Shown: in pieces, positions 1 through 5,781 of the stretch
How the letters are laid out: each line of letters opens with the position of its first letter
How positions within the stretch are numbered: position 1 is the first letter of the stretch
Assembly (NCBI GenBank): GCA_009838595.1
Contig: VXRI01000267.1
Location: 1-8,518 of the forward strand
Length of the DNA stretch: 8,518 bases
DNA from: Chloroflexota bacterium
GTDB taxonomy: Bacteria > Chloroflexota > Dehalococcoidia > Lucifugimonadales > JADFKI01
Direction of reading: 5' to 3'
Notes under the pieces: generated by a model
What the model saw: only the letters and a program-made list of their open reading frames with translations
Databases searched by the model: none
Told to the model about the DNA's origin: nothing
Translations under genes and position numbers: made by a program

Positions 1-186
1 GCGCATCCCCGTGGCTTTTTCAACTATGTCTTAAACTAGCACCAATGGTTACTAAGGACATGCCTCGCCGGAATGACGATTTTGAGATTGACAGGATTTC
101 TGAAAGCGTCTCTTCCAACAGTATTCAAGACGCTGCGTGGTGCCCGTAATGCACATGATACACTACTGAATTGAAACACGAGTAGT

Positions 187-192
187 AAGGAG
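187..192 (+). promoter_or_regulatory. Ribosome binding site that fixes a TTG start
   Basis: AAGGAG sits 9 bases before the TTG at 202. There is no in-frame ATG or GTG at the family N-terminus, so this site decides the start of the enolase-superfamily gene. Confidence 0.75.
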
Positions 193-201
193 TTTTGCGA
201 A

Positions 202-1353
202 TTGAAAATCACTGATATTACGGCATACCTCGTTCACCCGGGCAAGGCGAAGAACTTATGCTTCGTGAAGATTGACACGGACGAGGGCGTTCACGGCTGG
301 GGCGAATGCTATACACAGTCCGATCGTGACACGCAGATTGTCGCACATGTGGAGCAGCTGAAGCGCTACCTTATCGGACGCGATCCGACGAACATCAAGC
401 ACTTCATGCAGATGGCGTTCGACGACTTCGCGGGCAGGCGCGGCGCGATGGACTACTACTGCGCCATCAGTGGCTTGGAGCACGCCATGTGGGACATCGC
501 CGGCAAGGCTTACGGCGCGCCCGTGCATAAGCTCATCGGCGGCGCGTGCCGTGACAGAATCCGAGTCTATGCCAACGGCTGGTCCGGCGGCAACCCCACG
601 CCCGAATCGCTTGCAGAGCGCGCGTCAGAGGTCATAGAGGCGGGCTTCACTGCGCTCAAATTCGACCCCATCCCCGGACGTTGGCGCACCTACGTCGGCA
701 AGGAAGTGGAGGATGCCGCCGTAGCGAATGTTCGCGCCGTGCGCGAAGCCGTAGGACCCGATGTGGACATTCTGGTGGAAATGCACCGCAGGCTCGCGCC
801 GATGCACGCCGTCCGCATCGCCCACGAAATCGAGCAGTACCGCCCCTTCTGGTACGAAGAGCCGGTGCTTGCCGAGAACATCCCCGCGCTCGCCTCCGTG
901 CGCCAGAAGATAAACATCCCCGTGGTAACAGGCGAGGAACTTTACACCAAGTTCGAGTTCCGCGAGGTCTTCGAGCGGCAGGCAGCTGACATCCTGAACC
1001 CGGATGTGTGCAATGTCGGCGGCATACTGGAGCTGAAGGAAATCGCAGCTATGGCGGAGCCGTACTTCGTGGTCATCTCGCCGCACAACTTCAACAGCAC
1101 GACCGTGGGCTTGGCAGCGACGATACAGGTGTCGGCGGCGATACCCAACTTCCTGATAACCGAATACTTCGTCAATCTCGAAGATCTCGGCAAGGACATC
1201 GCCAAGAACCCGTTCGAAGTGCAAGACGGCTACATCCAACTGCCAGACACGCCCGGACTAGGAATCGACCTAGACGAAGAGCGCTTGGCGGCGTACCCGT
1301 ACAAGCCATTCCCCGCGCGGTCGCCGGCGCAGTATTGGGAGGAGGGGCCGTAG
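202..1353 (+). CDS. Enolase-superfamily enzyme (mandelate racemase / galactonate dehydratase-like)
   Basis: This 383-residue protein has full family length. Enzymes of this superfamily abstract the proton alpha to a carboxylate of a sugar acid or similar substrate, using a bound Mg2+. The N-terminal capping domain is residues 1-120 and the barrel follows. Visible landmarks are KFDP (153-156), VEMH with a likely metal ligand E193 and catalytic H195, WYEEP with ligand E219, GEE with ligand E245, NPD (D268) paired with SPHN (H295) as the His-Asp acid/base dyad, and TEYF with E321. This order matches the mandelate racemase/galactonate dehydratase branch. The first ligand is Glu, where family members I recall have Asp. 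The TTG start is chosen because AAGGAG lies 9 bases upstream and the family N-terminus (MKITDI) begins there. The substrate cannot be told from the sequence, and no sugar-acid kinase or transporter is adjacent. Confidence 0.9.
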   Translation: MKITDITAYLVHPGKAKNLCFVKIDTDEGVHGWGECYTQSDRDTQIVAHVEQLKRYLIGRDPTNIKHFMQMAFDDFAGRRGAMDYYCAISGLEHAMWDIAGKAYGAPVHKLIGGACRDRIRVYANGWSGGNPTPESLAERASEVIEAGFTALKFDPIPGRWRTYVGKEVEDAAVANVRAVREAVGPDVDILVEMHRRLAPMHAVRIAHEIEQYRPFWYEEPVLAENIPALASVRQKINIPVVTGEELYTKFEFREVFERQAADILNPDVCNVGGILELKEIAAMAEPYFVVISPHNFNSTTVGLAATIQVSAAIPNFLITEYFVNLEDLGKDIAKNPFEVQDGYIQLPDTPGLGIDLDEERLAAYPYKPFPARSPAQYWEEGP

Positions 1354-1430
1354 CCTCATTACAAAAGTCCCTTCCACCTCAGGGAGGAGGATAGGAAAGG
1401 GGTGTAGTAAATGAGTCATGCACCCCTGCA

Positions 1431-1455
1431 TTGTCAACCGCCAATTGACAACTGA
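1431..1455. repeat. Small hairpin with dispersed TTGACAACTGA motif
   Basis: TTGTCAA (1431-1437) and TTGACAA (1445-1451) are perfect inverted copies around a 7-base loop. The right arm extends to TTGACAACTGA (1445-1455). The same 11 bases recur at 5757-5767, and their inverse (TCAGTTGTCA) is at 5711-5720. There is no T-run, so this is not an obvious terminator. The spacer just before it (1369-1400) is purine/pyrimidine-asymmetric, with CCTC-AGG-GAGG able to form a short stem. The whole spacer between the enolase gene and higB looks like repeat debris. Confidence 0.5.
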
Positions 1456-1480
1456 CAGCATAGCCTTATAGCCTGAAGTC

Positions 1481-1759
1481 ATGATAGTGTCGTTTAGAAA
1501 TCGTCGGCTTGAGGCGCTTTACAACGGAAATGAGCGCAGGGTTGCGCCCCAACACCTGCGGAAATTAAAGCGCATTCTCGGACTTCTGGATATAAGCGGC
1601 GCCCCGCGGGATATGGACATACCGGGCTTTCGCCTGCACTCACTAACGGGCGATCTCAGAGGACACTACGCTGTCTGGGTATCGGCGAACTGGTGAGTAA
1701 CTTTCAGGTTCGATGAAGACGGCAACACCGCTGATGTCGATTACACCGATTACCACTGA
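1481..1759 (+). pseudogene. higB: HigB-type toxin, interrupted by an in-frame TGA
   Basis: RelE/HigB-family mRNA interferases cut mRNA on the ribosome. The frame from the ATG reads MIVSFRNRRLEALY at the start, LPGF-like IPGFRLH at 47-53 and WVSANW at 66-71. It then meets TGA at 1694-1696. Beyond the stop the same frame continues with VTFRF and ends VDYTDYH before TGA at 1757-1759. This gives the exact 92-codon length I know for Proteus vulgaris HigB. The stop sits where that family has the Arg of NWRITF, a single C-to-T change from CGA. In P. vulgaris HigB this Arg and the terminal Asp-Tyr-His are reported active-site residues, and the equivalents of all of these lie at or after the stop. A 71-residue product should be inactive. 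Alternatives are a base error or readthrough. The antitoxin gene follows 12 bases after the natural stop. No strong ribosome binding site is seen. Confidence 0.85.
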
Positions 1760-1771
1760 TGAGACTCATAA

Positions 1772-2062
1772 ATGCCTATGTACGATCCACCCCACCCTGG
1801 CGAGTTCGTTAAGTACGAGTGCCTTGAACCGTTGGGCTTAACCATAACGCGCGCGGCTAAAGGCTTGGGCGTATCACGGCAGGCGCTTTCAAACCTCCTC
1901 AACGAAAAATCCGGCGTATCTGTGGACATGGCGCTAAGGTTATCAAAAGCGTTCGGCTCAACACCGGAAGCTTGGCTGCGGCTGCAAATGTCGTATGACT
2001 TGTGGCAAGCGCAGGGACAAGCCGCGCAAATCAAGGTCGAGCGGTTCGCCGCGTCCGACTAA
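1772..2062 (+). CDS. higA: HigA-type antitoxin, XRE-family DNA-binding protein
   Basis: This 96-residue protein has the family hallmark PHPGE near the N-terminus (8-11). A helix-turn-helix follows at about 24-46 (TITRAAKGLGVSRQALSNLL). Then come the usual MALRLSKAFGS and WLRLQMSYDLW segments. HigA proteins bind and neutralise HigB and repress their own promoter. Toxin-first gene order is typical of higBA. The gene begins 12 bases after the natural end of the toxin frame and is intact, while the toxin is interrupted. If the toxin is dead, the antitoxin may persist only as a repressor or as protection against a related toxin elsewhere. Confidence 0.93.
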   Translation: MPMYDPPHPGEFVKYECLEPLGLTITRAAKGLGVSRQALSNLLNEKSGVSVDMALRLSKAFGSTPEAWLRLQMSYDLWQAQGQAAQIKVERFAASD

Positions 2063-2105
2063 GCGGCTCACATCAATGGACGGGGATAAGTGAAGGCAAG
2101 ATGAC

Positions 2106-3187
2106 ATGGAAGAAACCAAGATTTGGGCAATCGAGGGCACTTCGGCGACGCAACTGAACACAACCAATCGGATGGAGACCGAAGACCTTCTTGAGGACAT
2201 TCTTACCGCCAACGCGGATATGCTCGAAGGCAGCTTGCAGTTGGTGGGCGGCAGACTTCGACTGCGGGCGGTCCGCTCGACCTGCTGGGCGTGGACACCG
2301 ACGGCAGGCTGGTCGTGTTCGAGCTGAAGCGCGGTACGCTCAACCGAGACGCCGTGGCGCAAGTCATAGACTACGCATCGTCGCTTGACGCAATGGACAT
2401 GGACAGACTGGTCAATCATATTGAGCAGAGGTCGGGCAATCTAGGCATAAAGAAAATTGACGACTTCGCAGAATGGTATAGCGATAATTGGGAGGGGCAA
2501 GATCTTGAAGCGCTATTGCCGCCTCGCATGGTTCTGGTCGGGCTGGGCGTGGATGACACGACCGAGCGCATGGTGAATTACATGGCGAGCATCGGCATGG
2601 ACATTTCGCTGCTCACCTTCCACGGTTTCGTACAAGAAGGCAAGACTTTGCTCACCAGAAATGTAGAAGTCGATAGGATTGAAGCGTCTGTCAGCGCGCC
2701 GCGCAAGGCTTCGTCATACAATCGAAAGGGGAACTTTGAGAAACGGGTACAGAACCTGCCGGCTGATATTCAGAATGTGCTGCGAGCCGCCGAAAGCATG
2801 TTCAGGAGTCATCTAATAGGGTTTTCTCAGACTTATGCTAACAATTGGATAAACTTCAATCTGAACTATTCATGGCATAAGGAAAGTTCCTTAACCCGGG
2901 TCGCGACGGTATTTATTGAAATTGATGAAGCCAACAGGGGCGTAAAGATTGGTTTCCATCCGATGGCGATTCATTTGGTATCGACGAATGAGTTTGAAAA
3001 CTTAGCTGTTGAATTTGAAACTGCCGAACCGCGAGTGATAGTACGAATGGGAATTGACCATGAAATCAAATTTCCATTGCACTCCCTCCAAGAATGGGAA
3101 GAGAAAAAAGACATTCTCACCGCTCTGACACAAAAGGTCTGCCAAGCGTATGACAAAGCCAGAGAAGAGGCGCTGGCAAACCAATAA
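2106..3187 (+). pseudogene. NucS/DUF91-like PD-(D/E)XK nuclease, broken by a one-base frameshift
   Basis: The N-terminal part starts at ATG 2106 with GAAGG 9 bases upstream and reads MEETKIWAIEG, then METEDLLEDILTANADMLEG. It keeps frame up to Val47 (2244-2246). The family sequence then continues in another frame, from 2246 onward: GRQTSTAGGPLDLLGVD, then GRLVVFELKRG. Restoring one G in the GGG at 2246-2248 joins the two parts into a 360-residue protein. In the joined numbering the nuclease signature is D59, E73 and K75. The 14-residue gap from D to E is the same as in archaeal NucS. Further on are HIEQRSG, PPRMVLVGLGVDD and LLTFHGF, then a C-terminal domain of unknown role (about residue 200 on). 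The family includes mismatch or branched-DNA nucleases and defence-linked proteins. A base-calling error in a G run would also explain the break. A separate start at GTG 2291 would lose the catalytic Asp. Confidence 0.83.
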
Positions 3188-3244
3188 ATCACATCCTCCC
3201 CATCCTGTCCATATCCATGTCAATTCAACACGAAGGAGCCGCCC

Positions 3245-3442
3245 ATGCCCCAAGAAACCTCCCTCGACGACTTCCGCGCCCTCACCAAGCGCGCCGGTCT
3301 CGACCTCACCGACGATGAGATTGAGCATCTCAAGCCAATGTACGACCATTACCTAGAACCGATAGCCCAAATGAACGCGCTCGACTTGGACGCCGAGGAC
3401 CTCGCCGTCGTTTATTCGCCGGGCTGGGACCCGGAGGTGTAA
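3245..3442 (+). CDS. Small GatC/AtzG-like amidase partner
   Basis: This 65-residue acidic protein begins with ATG, with AAGGAG 6 bases upstream (3233-3238). The pattern is one of short helices: FRALTKRAGLDLTDDEI, then a second helix around LKPMYDHYLEPIAQM, and a tail with LDLDAEDLAVVY. GatC stabilises GatA, and AtzG (about 68 residues) does the same for the amidase AtzE. Length, the conserved 'LT.DE' start and the immediate neighbour fit an AtzG-type partner. It ends 2 bases before the amidase start, and the amidase ribosome binding site (GGAGG 3433-3437) lies inside this gene, so the two are probably translationally coupled. True GatC is longer and would be expected with gatB, which is not here. 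Confidence 0.7.
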   Translation: MPQETSLDDFRALTKRAGLDLTDDEIEHLKPMYDHYLEPIAQMNALDLDAEDLAVVYSPGWDPEV

Positions 3443-3444
3443 CC

Positions 3445-4842
3445 ATGACCACTGAACTACACTATCTCACTATTGGCGAGGCGAGCGCCCTGATAGAGAG
3501 CGGGCAACTTTCACCAGTCGAGCTGACCCGCGCCTTCCTCGACCGCATCGACGACCTCGACGGCACGCTCGAATGTTACATCACTGTGCAGCACGACGAC
3601 GCAATGGCAGAAGCCCGGCAGGCGGAAGCGGAGATATTGCGCGGCGACTATCGCGGCGCAATGCACGGCATACCTATCGCGCTGAAAGACTTATACGACA
3701 CGGCGGGCATTCGCACGACCGCAAGCTCGAAAGTGATGGCGGATCGTGTTCCGTCTGAGGACGCCACTACGACGGCGCGGTTGAAGGCGGCGGGCGCGGT
3801 TCTGATCGGCAAGCTGGCGATGCACGAGTTCGCGCTCGGCGGACCGGACCCTACGAACGGCTTTCCGCTGGCGCGCAACCCGTGGAATCTCGACCATATC
3901 CCCGGCGGATCAAGTAGTGGCTCCGGCGCGGGCATCGCCGCCGGTCTGTGTATGGGCACGCTCGGCTCTTGCACCGGAGGCAGCATTCGCGGACCTGCCG
4001 CGTTCTGCAGCATCGCCGGCATCAAGGCGACATACGGGCGCGTGAGCAGATACGGCGTAGTTCCTCTGAGCTGGACGCTCGACCACTGCGGGCCTATGAC
4101 TTGGACTGTTGAAGATTCCGCCATCATGCTGCAGGCGATTGCCGGTTATGACCCGAAAGACCCCACGACCAGCCGCGCTCCTGTGCCGGACTACTCAGAG
4201 TCGCTGGTAGATGACATTGAAGGCATGCGTATTGGCGTCCCGCGCCATTTCTTCTTCGCGGACGATCCGACGATAGATAAGGACACCCTAGCCGCAGTGG
4301 ACAACGCGCTCGCCACGCTGGAAGACCTGGGCGCGCATGTGGAGGAAGTCAGCGTGCCGATGCTGGAGCATGCGGGCGCGGCGCAGCCGGTCATAATGCT
4401 CAGCGAAGCATTCGCATACCACCAGAATAACCTGCGCTCCACGCCCGAACTATTTGGCGAGATGGTCAGAGCGCGATTCAGGACGGGCGGGCTGTTCTCA
4501 GGCGGAGATTATGTGCAGGCGCAGCGCGTGCGCAACGTGCTCAAGCGCGAGTTCGCCGAAGTGCTCCGAAATGTGGACGTGGTGGCATCGCCTACCATGT
4601 CCAACCCGGCGCCGCGCTTCGACGCGATGGACGCCATGACCACCTCGCGCGTACCGAGCTTTACCGGACCGTACAATCTGACCGGCATGCCCGCCATATC
4701 GGTGCCGTGCGGCTTCACGCCTGCGGGGCTGCCAGTGGGCTTGCAGATCGCTGGCAAGCCCTTCGACGAGCCGTCCGTATTCCGCGCCGCTTACGCCTAT
4801 GAACAACAAGTCCGCCTATTCGAACGCCGCCCGGCATTGTAA
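3445..4842 (+). CDS. Amidase of the amidase-signature family
   Basis: The 465-residue protein has the complete Ser-cisSer-Lys machinery. K81 is in ALKD, the cis-Ser S156 is in GGSSSGS (154-160), and the nucleophile S180 is in TGGSIRGPAAF. The spacings of 75 and 24 residues equal those in known family members. The C-terminus holds the usual VVASPTM and GMPAISVPCGF blocks. These enzymes hydrolyse amides, either as free enzymes or as glutaminase-like subunits. The residue four before the nucleophile is Cys (C176, in GSCTGGS) where most members have Asp (G-x-D-x-GGS). The partner encoded just upstream suggests an AtzEG- or GatCA-like complex. Without gatB nearby, a catabolic amidase is likelier than tRNA amidation. 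The substrate is unknown. The gene is intact, with a tight 2-base spacing to the partner. Confidence 0.93.
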   Translation: MTTELHYLTIGEASALIESGQLSPVELTRAFLDRIDDLDGTLECYITVQHDDAMAEARQAEAEILRGDYRGAMHGIPIALKDLYDTAGIRTTASSKVMADRVPSEDATTTARLKAAGAVLIGKLAMHEFALGGPDPTNGFPLARNPWNLDHIPGGSSSGSGAGIAAGLCMGTLGSCTGGSIRGPAAFCSIAGIKATYGRVSRYGVVPLSWTLDHCGPMTWTVEDSAIMLQAIAGYDPKDPTTSRAPVPDYSESLVDDIEGMRIGVPRHFFFADDPTIDKDTLAAVDNALATLEDLGAHVEEVSVPMLEHAGAAQPVIMLSEAFAYHQNNLRSTPELFGEMVRARFRTGGLFSGGDYVQAQRVRNVLKREFAEVLRNVDVVASPTMSNPAPRFDAMDAMTTSRVPSFTGPYNLTGMPAISVPCGFTPAGLPVGLQIAGKPFDEPSVFRAAYAYEQQVRLFERRPAL

Positions 4843-4846
4843 GCCA

Positions 4847-4893
4847 ACAATGTAGGGGAAGAGCGCTGGAGCGCACCATCCCATCCATATTGT
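4847..4893. terminator. Possible shared hairpin between convergent genes
   Basis: Between the amidase and the converging VOC gene, ACAAT (4847-4851) pairs with ATTGT (4889-4893), GGGA (4856-4859) with TCCC (4879-4882), and GCGC (4863-4866) with GCGC (4871-4874) around a TGGA loop. There is no clear T-run, so termination is only suggested by position. It may instead be a dispersed repeat; TGTAGGGG at its left edge recalls intergenic repeats of related genomes. Confidence 0.3.
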
Positions 4894-4911
4894 AAATCCT
4901 GTTAAGTTAAA

Positions 4912-5268
4912 CTACGGCGCTTCCAGCAGCTGCAACAGGTTGCCGTCCGGGTCTTTGAAGGTGGCTACCCAGCCACCCCAATGCTCGCGCTCCGGCGGCC
5001 TGACGAAGCGCACGCCGGCGGTGGTCAGTCGTTCGTGCAGCGCGTGGATGTTCGATGTGCCGAAGTTCACCATAATGCGCTGCGGCTCGGCGTTCTTTCC
5101 GCGCACTTCGGAGTGCTCGCCTATGTTGAAGCGCATGTCCCCCCACCTGAACGCGACGAAGTCCGGCCGCATGACATGCACGGGAAGCCCCAGCGTATCG
5201 CGGTAGAACACCGTCATAGATTCCATGTGTTCTGTCCAAATTATCACGCCCACGATGCCGTCAATCAT
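4912..5268 (-). CDS. VOC-family (glyoxalase/bleomycin-resistance fold) protein
   Basis: This 118-residue protein is one VOC module of two beta-alpha-beta-beta-beta repeats. It opens IVGVIIWTEHMESMTVFYRDTLGLPV, the typical first strand, helix and 'FYRDTLG' turn. It closes with GWVATFKDPDGNLLQLLE, the common C-terminal 'F.DPDGN..ql.E' strand pair. E117 there is the usual last metal ligand. The position of the first ligand (H or Q in metal-dependent members) is I9/W11 or nearby, so metal binding is uncertain. Members include glyoxalases, dioxygenases and drug-binding proteins, so no reaction can be assigned. AAGGA lies about 8 bases before the ATG. It converges on the amidase gene and stands alone on its strand. 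Confidence 0.82.
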   Translation of the reverse strand: MIDGIVGVIIWTEHMESMTVFYRDTLGLPVHVMRPDFVAFRWGDMRFNIGEHSEVRGKNAEPQRIMVNFGTSNIHALHERLTTAGVRFVRPPEREHWGGWVATFKDPDGNLLQLLEAP

Positions 5269-5322
5269 TGTTCATTTCCTTATTGCCTTTGCTGCTTGGC
5301 GTACTGCTTCGCACCATTCTAA

Positions 5323-5450
5323 CCTGCCCGATAGGGGATATGATTAGGTGAACTTTTGGGGCAGGGCTAATTGTAGCATTTGCGCTCATCGTTGATGTCA
5401 GAGCCTTCATTGCCAGATTCTGTCATTTCTTAAGCCCTATCATGGGCAGG
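5323..5450. repeat. Imperfect inverted repeat of about 15 bases
   Basis: CCTGCCCGATAGGG (5323-5336) recurs in inverse as CCCTATCATGGGCAGG (5435-5450), differing only by a two-base bulge. The arms are 98 bases apart. A third partial copy (GGGGCAGGG) lies between them at 5358-5366. The span holds no open reading frame that I can support. It could be a folded upstream RNA, a paired binding site, or the ends of a small degenerate element. Confidence 0.4.
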
Positions 5451-5484
5451 ATGGCGAAACCTTTGCGAAAAATTCTCGGGCGGC

Positions 5485-5519
5485 TTTCGCCTTCAATTCT
5501 GGCGAAGTATGTGTATAAT
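5485..5519 (+). promoter_or_regulatory. Promoter with a dyad between the -35 and -10 boxes
   Basis: TATAAT at 5514-5519 is a perfect -10 box. A weak -35 (TTCAAT, 5492-5497) lies 16 bases upstream. TTCGCC (5486-5491) and GGCGAA (5501-5506) form a perfect dyad around 9 bases that contain the -35 box, which is the geometry of a repressor operator. A further direct copy, GGCGAAA, is at 5453-5459. The predicted start is near 5526, and the transcript runs into the terminator at 5650-5694. Confidence 0.6.
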
Positions 5520-5587
5520 AGGTATCCAGAGACAGATGGGTGGCGGCCGAAAGCTAACTGAGGGTCTCTAGGAAGGAGGTTGCTGCA

Positions 5588-5620
5588 TTGGATAGTAGTA
5601 TGAGGAGGTGCTCCAGGTAG
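5588..5620 (+). CDS. Possible 10-codon peptide MDSSMRRCSR
   Basis: A TTG codon lies 8 bases after AAGGAGG (5573-5579), which is ideal spacing, and opens a frame ending at TAG 5618-5620. The last codons (Arg-Arg-Cys-Ser) fall inside the left arm of the 12-pair stem at 5603-5641, so translation would affect folding. Nothing follows on this strand before the terminator, so it is not an ordinary leader of a downstream gene. The frame is so short that chance is a real possibility. Confidence 0.3.
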   Translation: MDSSMRRCSR

Positions 5621-5649
5621 GTGTTCCCCGGAGCATCTTCTACACCAGG

Positions 5650-5694
5650 GAGGGGCTTTCCCGCTAGTCGGGGAAGCCCCTCTCTTTTGTTATT
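5650..5694 (+). terminator. Strong intrinsic terminator
   Basis: GAGGGGCTTTCCCG (5650-5663) pairs over 14 positions with CGGGGAAGCCCCTC (5669-5682), with one wobble pair and a 5-base loop (CTAGT). TCTTTTGTTATT follows. The T-run lies only on the plus-strand side, so it ends the small transcript begun near 5526. Confidence 0.9.
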
Positions 5695-5710
5695 CTTCAT
5701 CCTTTAGTTA

Positions 5711-5767
5711 TCAGTTGTCAGCGAGCGGAAGAAAGCGCGAATTGCAAAACTCAAAGTTGACAACTGA
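5711..5767. repeat. Inverted repeat TCAGTTGTCA / TGACAACTGA
   Basis: A perfect 10-base arm (5711-5720) is mirrored at 5758-5767 across 37 bases. It lies just past the end of the phosphotriesterase-like gene. The motif is the same as at 1445-1455 and is related to the TCAGT-rich ends of the four-helix element at 6752-7212. It could be a deleted relative of that element or a weak terminator; there is no T-run on either side. Confidence 0.55.
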
Positions 5768-5781
5768 ATGCTATTAACCGA

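Larger units (their letters stand above)
5526..5694 (+). ncRNA. Orphan small structured transcript of unknown family
   Basis: The unit is bounded by a TATAAT promoter and a strong intrinsic terminator, with no gene downstream on the same strand. Predicted pairing inside it includes AGAGAC (5528-5533) with GTCTCT (5564-5569). A 12-pair stem forms from AGGAGGTGCTCC (5603-5614) and GGAGCATCTTCT (5630-5641), with two G-U pairs and a 15-base loop. I do not recognise 6S RNA, SRP RNA, tmRNA, RNase P RNA or a known riboswitch. It also contains AAGGAGG (5573-5579) followed 8 bases later by a 10-codon frame. It may therefore be a peptide-coding messenger or a dual-function RNA. Exact ends are predicted from promoter and terminator only. 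Confidence 0.5.

Noticed and set aside
124..152. Promoter for the enolase-superfamily gene (TTCAAG, 17 bases, TAATGC)
   Set aside because: Both boxes are poor matches and similar pairs are expected by chance in a 200-base upstream region.
625..1239. A 204-codon open frame on the minus strand opposite the enolase-superfamily gene
   Set aside because: It lies wholly inside a gene with clear catalytic motifs, has no family resemblance, and is a by-product of G+C-rich codon use.
3245..4842. gatC-gatA of tRNA-dependent amidotransferase
   Set aside because: The small protein is shorter than usual GatC, no gatB is adjacent, and the amidase signature has a Cys variant. An AtzG/AtzE-like pair fits better.
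5564..5590. Possible SRP RNA, because of GGAAGGAGG near a TCTCT stretch
   Set aside because: The conserved domain IV loop sequence and its pairing are not present, and the surrounding stems do not fit.
5621..5707. GTG-started frame of about 28 codons after AGGAGG, running through the terminator
   Set aside because: It crosses a strong intrinsic terminator, its spacing from the SD-like AGGAGG is long, and that AGGAGG is paired in a stem.
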